Shown here: positions 59,372 to 64,000 of the stretch, piece after piece
Numbering within the stretch: the stretch's first letter is position 1
How the letters are laid out: each line of letters starts with the position of its first letter
DNA from: Clarkia xantiana subsp. parviflora
Lineage: Eukaryota; Streptophyta; Magnoliopsida; Myrtales; Onagraceae
Assembly: GCA_036873135.1 (NCBI GenBank)
Contig: JAPTYO010000009.1
Location: 42,424,756 to 42,488,755, forward strand
Length of the DNA: 64,000 nt
Direction of reading: 5' to 3'
Notes under the pieces: generated by a model
The model's database searches: none
Told to the model about the DNA's origin: nothing
The model's input: only the letters and a program-made list of their open reading frames with translations
Program-made: the position numbers and the translations under genes

Positions 59372-59382
59372 GACGGCGCCAA
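59372..59382 (-). other. Element D primer binding site
   Basis: Minus TTGGCGCCGTC next to the 5' LTR; Asp-tRNA type. Confidence 0.8.
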
Positions 59383-60101
59383 TGTTGGATCACGACGGAA
59401 CTCCGGTACTATCTTTGACGGCGATCCTAGCTCCTTCGCTCCACGTAATCCTGCAAGAGGGGATAGACCGGGCGGTGACCCAGAATCCCTCTCCGATGCT
59501 TAAATGAGTATCTCGTGTGGACTGGCAAGCTGTAATCTCAAGTAACGTATCTCAAAAAACGTAATTGATCTGAGGTGACCTCTGCCCTTTTATAGGCGGA
59601 GAGGTACCTCAGTTACCTGGTGAACCGTTGGAATGGTTAGCCCGTATTCCGCAATATCTCGTGTACGATCCCGCCTATCTAGGCCATGATCTTGCTTATC
59701 TCGGCCACGCCCCGCGTATCTCGGCCACACTCCGCGTATCTTAACTACGCTCCGCGTATCTCGGCCACACCCCGCGTATCTCGGCCTTAACCTCTGATGG
59801 CAAGTCCCGACTAACATCGGGGACTCCAGAGTGATCTCGTTGTGTCACCGCTCGGGGCCCCTCGTCATCGTGACAGTGCCAGTCATTCTCAGGGATTCGT
59901 CATCGGGGCCTACTTAAAGGCTTCTCATCGGAAGCTTCCAGCTCACCTATCGGGACCGACTCTGTCGGGACCTTTCATCATCGGGACTCCCTACGTCGGG
60001 ACCCTTCACCTGGGTCATCTTGACCTTCATTTGGGGCCCAGTGGGCCTGTTCGCCGTTTCCTCGCCGTTAAAGGGCCTAACGGCCATAGCGGAACCCATC
60101 A
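59383..60101 (-). repeat. Element D 5' LTR (719 bp)
   Basis: Partner of 43579-44316, with scattered substitutions and one fewer 20-bp tctcggccacg unit. Followed by atagt, the second copy of the D target-site duplication. Confidence 0.94.
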
Positions 60102-60106
60102 ATAGT

Positions 60107-60659
60107 TAATGCTAATTTCTTATTAGTGGTTGCTAGAAAATTTAATAGTAAAATATATTTAAGGACTGTAGTTAAGTAAAACTTTTGAATATTAAATATA
60201 GTTTATGTGTATTTTAACATTACGTATTATTTAAAGGGTAAAATCAAACTATTATGGATGGACTAGTTTTTTTTTGTTTTTGGTTATATACAATTGCTTC
60301 TGCAATTTCGGGTCGGGAGCGTTAAGGTTAAAGCCCTCTACAAGGTGACGTCTACAGTGGGATTCGACCCCGGGCCGCCCCTGTAAACGCAACTCGTTTT
60401 ACTAGTTGGTCCAACCAAACTTGTAGCATGGTGTTGCGAAGGGTCGTGAGTAGGGCTGGCAATGGTGTGGTGAAAATCAAATAACCATGGTTATTCGCAC
60501 CATTTACCGCAATGGTTAACCGCACCATTATGGTAAGGGGCGGTTATGGTGATGAATTTTGTAACCGCAATGGTTACGGTTATGGTTATGGTATTCAGTC
60601 CATAACCACGGTTATAACCATCACCTCTATATATATAATATTAATATATATATTACTAA
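60107..60659. other. Spacer with a hAT-like terminus and a tRNA-like B box
   Basis: No gene. gggattcgacccc at about 60359 fits a pol III B box (GGTTCGANNCC-like) inside a sequence of the type found in plant SINE or MITE debris. No A box or tRNA fold is seen. From about 60452, tagggctggcaatgg resembles the terminus of plant hAT elements and leads into alternating ggttatggt/ataaccac low-complexity sequence. Confidence 0.35.
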
Positions 60660-60670
60660 TACATATATTG

Positions 60671-60729
<59 letters not shown>
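60660..60729. repeat. (TA)n microsatellite
   Basis: About 33 consecutive TA dinucleotides, ending a few bases before the LTR of element F. Confidence 0.95.
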
Positions 60730-60732
<3 letters not shown>

Positions 60733-60735
60733 TAT

Positions 60736-61432
60736 TGTTGGATCACGGTGGAACTCCGGTACGGATCTTGACGGCAATCCTAGCTCCTTTGCTCCACGTA
60801 ATCCTACAAGAGGGGATAGACCGGGCGGTGACCCAGAATCCCTCTCCGATGCTTAAATGAGTCTCTCGTATGACTGGCAAGCAACAATCTCAAAAGTCTA
60901 TTGAACTCAACGTAAGTGATCTGAGGTGACCTCCTGCCCTTTTATAGGCAAAGAGGTGCCTCAGGTACCTGGCGAACCGTTTGGGGTGGTTAGCCCGTAT
61001 CCCGCTTATCTCGTACACGATCTCGCGTATCTTAGCCATGCCCCGCGTATCTCGGCCACGATCCGTGTATCTTAACCACGTTCCGTATATCTCGGCCACG
61101 CCCCGCATATCTTGGCTTTATCCTCTGGTAACGAGTCCCGACTCCCGTCGGGGACTCCAGAGTTATCTCGTTGTGTCACCGCTCGGGGCCCCTCGTCATC
61201 GTGACAGGGCCAATCATTCTCAGGGATTCATCATCGGGTCCTACTTAAAGGCTTCTCGTCGGGAGCTTCTAGCTCCACTGTCGGGACCGACTCTGTCGGG
61301 ACCCTGCTTCGTCGGGACTCCCTTCATCGGGACCCTTCTCCTAGGTCATCTTGACCCTTACTCTGGGCCTGGTGAGCCTGTTTGCCGTTTCCTCGCCGTT
61401 AAAGGGCCTGACGGCTATAGTCGGACCCATCA
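60736..61432 (-). repeat. Element F 3' LTR (697 bp)
   Basis: Ends tgttggatcacggtgg and ggacccatca; polypurine tract at 61433-61447 (minus CTTGGGGGCAAA). Minus-strand TATA (CTATAAAAGG) near 60939-60949. Confidence 0.92.
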
Positions 61433-61653
61433 TTTGCCCCCAAGACACGAGGGACTTTTAGTTCGTCGTGTCTTCCAACTCCTGATTTTCCAATACTAGA
61501 GTCGGGGATCCGTTCCTTGGTTCAGTTACTTAATGTGATCAGTCTTCTCCTCCACGTTTCCTCAGGGTTTTGTAGATAACTGCTATTTCCCAAAGGTCTC
61601 TTTGGTTCTCTAGTGCATTAAATGCAGCAGATAATGGAGTGATGTTTTCGACC

Positions 61654-61827
61654 CACGTGCCTGTTTTTTTCGCGCCTGTCCTTTTCTGAAAAGTGCTTTT
61701 CAGGCCGTTTCATCATTACGCCCGTTGTCCTTTTGCACGTTTCATCTCAACGGTCCAGATTAAGACTCTTCGACTTCGACGATTTGGATCGAAGTGTCCT
61801 TTCAACTGTCTTCTTCGACTATAAAAC
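61654..61827 (+). promoter_or_regulatory. Internal antisense promoter of the element F aORF
   Basis: G-box CACGTG at 61654-61659, perfect palindrome ctgaaaagtgcttttcag at 61686-61703, AACGG at about 61750, TATA box ctataaaac at 61819-61827. No ATG lies between the TATA box and the ATG at 61990. Confidence 0.6.
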
Positions 61828-61989
61828 CCTAGCCACAGTCACAATTTAACTTTTACCGTCTTCGAATTCTCAAAAGCTCTCTGCGATTCCTCTATAATTT
61901 CAAGCTCTGCGATTTCGAAGGTCTTTGGAGTCTTTTCCGATCATATTTCCGGCGACATCTCGTTCATCTCCTTCAACCTCTACTCCACC

Positions 61990-64000
61990 ATGTCTGGTAA
62001 GGAAACACTCTTTGTTGTTTGTTTGTCCCCTTCTTTTTAATTTTTTCCAGAATCCCACTGTATTTTCTTGCCCTGGTTGCTTTTCAGACAGCGGTTCCAG
62101 CTCCGAGGGGAGAAAACCCTTTAAGTTTGACTATGCTCCAAATGAAATTTCCACCACTGCTTATGATGCAGCTCTCCGAGAGGGTTGCATCACCATCACC
62201 TGGGAACCTCGTTTCCCTTATCCTCGGCATCGTCCCTCGAGTGACCCTGAGGTTACTCGTCCCCAGAAAGGGGAGGTATTTGTCTCAACGGGACAAATAT
62301 CAGCGGGGATCAGGTTCCCCTTCTGTGGTAACCTGGTCGAGCTGTGCCAACATTACCAAACACACCCTACTACCTTCTCTCCTCATGCCATCCGCATCTG
62401 GAACGCCTTTCAAGTCCTCTGTCTCCGACAGAAGTGGTTCTACAGCCTCCAGCTTTTCCGGACCTTCTATGGGCTGAAATGCAACGAGGCGGGGGTTTGC
62501 GCCTTCTACCCTCGGATGCCCAAATGGAGTAAGCAGCAGCTTGCCCGGCATGGTTGGACCAGTGACACCTGGAAGGTGGTCAAGGGTCGGGGACTCTTGA
62601 TTGATACGGGGTCTGACAACAGTAGCTGGAAGAAAAGCTACTTCTTCATCCAACATTCTTCTATCCCTTGGCCTCGGTGGGAGGTGGCAGCAGACCCTCC
62701 GCCTGCTTTCCACTCTTATGCTGATGAGGATTTCGAGACTCTCCAATTGATCCAGCTTTATCGTTGGGGGAGTCTTACACTCCTCTCAATGCTAACTCTC
62801 TGGTGGAGCGGGACCTGGTGCACACCGGGGTCCGACTCCTCAGTATTGTCTCTGGGGGGCAGCTCTTCGACGGCCCTTCTAGCGTGGTCCCTTGGGTAAA
62901 ATTTCTAACTTTTTCTTCGTTTATTGTTTGCAGCCAAGAAGGTGTCTGTGCTGACCGATTTATTCCTTAAGCAGGGGGAGACCGATGTTGTCCGCCCCTC
63001 GCGGAAGAGGAAGTCTGCCAAGAAGGCTGCTGCTGCCAGGTCGGGGTCTCCTTCAACGGAGCAGCCCAAGCGGCCACGGGTGGATCTGGACCAACTCTTC
63101 GAGGTCCAGAATGCTGAAGAAGGTAAACAACTCCGACTTGCTATTAAATCGTATAAAAGGATGGTTCAGTCGGACTTGATTTCCTCGACCAAGAAGGGCC
63201 GAATTGCTGATGTCAAAAGGATCCTTCGAGGTGAAACTCCCCGAGTCTTGAAGGCAGGCTACTATCACTACCGCGGGAAGGATCAATACGTCTCCCGACG
63301 TATCATTTGGTGTAAGAATCCCGATGAACTTCCTGACTACCTATCTGAAGCTCTTCATCCTCCAGGTGCAGGTCGCTCGGGAGCTTCCTCGGGTGCTGCA
63401 GCTTCCACAGATGCACCGCCTTCAGCGGGGGTGCCTCCCTCGGCTGGAGAGAAGGCACCATCTGGTGAACAGTTTCGCCAGGTGGAGACTCTGGACTCCT
63501 CCGAGGAGACCGGCGGGGTTGACCCCCCTCAACAGCGTCGGAAGGCGGGGCAATCCCCCTTGAAACCAACCCCTCAGGGGCCGCCTCCTTCGTCTTCTCC
63601 GCAGCAGCGGGAGCTCTCACCTATCCACGACTTCTCTCCCTCCCCTGTCCGGGCCGAGACGGAGATGTGCCCTTCTCTTCCTCGTCCCATCTCTCCCCTC
63701 GCTCTTGATGGGGACTTCTACAGGCCCTTCAACTCTTCACAGGCCGATGCCCCCTGGGCTCCTATCCAGACGCTCCAGGGAGTCCCGCTCACACAAGGGG
63801 AACAGGACCAAGAACTGGCCCTGCATCTGCTGGCGGGTTCCATCCTGCCTTCTATGCGACATCCGATTCATCTTAATCGGACGCATATGCAGCGGGACGT
63901 CAGGGGTATGGCTGTGCGCCGCATCGAGGTGAGACTTTGTTTCTTTCTTGTTGATCGATAAATCGGGTCTTCTGTCCTTCTAACACTTTTTCCCTTTTGA
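61990..64000 (+). pseudogene. Element F antisense ORF (PF04195-type), least damaged copy, 3' end beyond window
   Basis: Exon 1 ATGTCTG (61990-61996), intron 1 61997-62087 (91 nt, GTAAGG...TTTTCAG), exon 2 62088-62895. Joined, they give MSDSGSSSEGRKPFKFDY and the PF04195-like domain (REGCITITWEPRF, ISAGIRFPFCGNL, GVCAFYPRMPKWSK, TSDTWKVVKGRG). One base is missing in the G run near 62764 (YRWG then ESYTPL in the next frame). Intron 2 candidate 62896 to about 62938 (about 43 nt). Exon 3 to 63928 is fully open: basic RKRKSAKKAAA, then Pro/Ser/Gly-rich. Intron 3 starts GTGAGA at 63929 and is cut by the window end; exon 4 is not visible. One frameshift is the only lesion seen. Function unknown. Confidence 0.78.

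Larger units (their letters stand above)
43579..60101 (-). mobile_element. Element D: deleted Tat/Retand-type element containing element E
   Basis: LTRs at 43579-44316 and 59383-60101, flanked by perfect atagt duplications (43574-43578 and 60102-60106). Without E (48216-58606) it is only about 6.1 kb: the integrase, the CTTAAG array and nearly all of the aORF were lost in one deletion, with a junction near 44755. Gag is split by E, and pol carries several stops and frameshifts. Confidence 0.95.
60736..64000 (-). mobile_element. Element F: Tat/Retand-type element, runs off the window
   Basis: Only the 3' LTR (minus-strand sense) and the antisense ORF up to its third intron lie in the window. 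LTR and aORF sequences are closest to element E. Left flank attat; the other end is not visible. Confidence 0.93.

Noticed and set aside
60340..60420. Possible tRNA gene
   Set aside because: Only a B-box-like gggattcgacccc is present; no A box, no cloverleaf and no anticodon arm could be built.

Overview
This is plant nuclear DNA, almost certainly from an angiosperm (the exact lineage cannot be read from the sequence). It is a pure retrotransposon nest: more than 95% of the window is LTR or non-LTR retroelement sequence, and I find no host gene, rRNA or credible tRNA gene. The dominant component is one Ty3/gypsy lineage, assigned to Tat (Retand-like) because it combines an Asp-tRNA-type primer site (TTGGCGCC), LTRs running TGATGG...CAACA, a protease with DGGSS in place of DTG, a Ty3-type plus a second archaeal-like RNase H domain, an HHCC/DDE integrase, and an extra ORF on the antisense strand between the pol end and the 3' LTR.

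Layout. 1-213: unassigned repeat. 214-1412: 5'-truncated Ty1/copia RT-RNase H fragment with a partial 3' LTR. 1413-23222: element A (minus strand, degenerate), split by element B (5933-17034, plus strand, young, TSD tacac). 23223-24495: repeat-rich spacer. 24496-35523: element C (minus, degenerate). 35529-36052: AT-rich spacer. 36053 to about 43385: degenerate L1-type LINE (minus). 43579-60101: element D (minus, heavily deleted, TSD atagt), carrying element E (48216-58606, TSD ttcgg) inside its gag. 60107-60735: hAT-like/microsatellite spacer. 60736-64000: element F (minus), which runs off the window.

How the parts work together. In each Tat element the LTR drives gag-pol on one strand. A second, internal promoter on the opposite strand (TATA box, upstream AACGG motifs and a palindrome) drives a spliced antisense ORF (aORF). 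Its exons encode a PF04195-type domain (Putative gypsy type transposon), a disordered basic/proline-rich segment and a coiled coil. The two transcription units converge on tandem arrays built around a CTTAAG core. Element B is a divergent relative with a fully open 1344-codon pol but no capsid/nucleocapsid gag. Its long 3' region holds a 29-bp array, a spliced antisense ORF without the PF04195 exon, and a 66-bp array with a trimeric higher-order pattern.

The aORF organisation of Tat/Retand elements is known in outline. What seems worth follow-up is the fine structure visible in several copies here: a 7-nt coding first exon, ATG-free leaders, a sub-50-nt candidate intron, a conserved promoter palindrome, and B's pol-only architecture. 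All intron and promoter calls come from reading sequence and comparing copies by eye; no alignment or database search was run.
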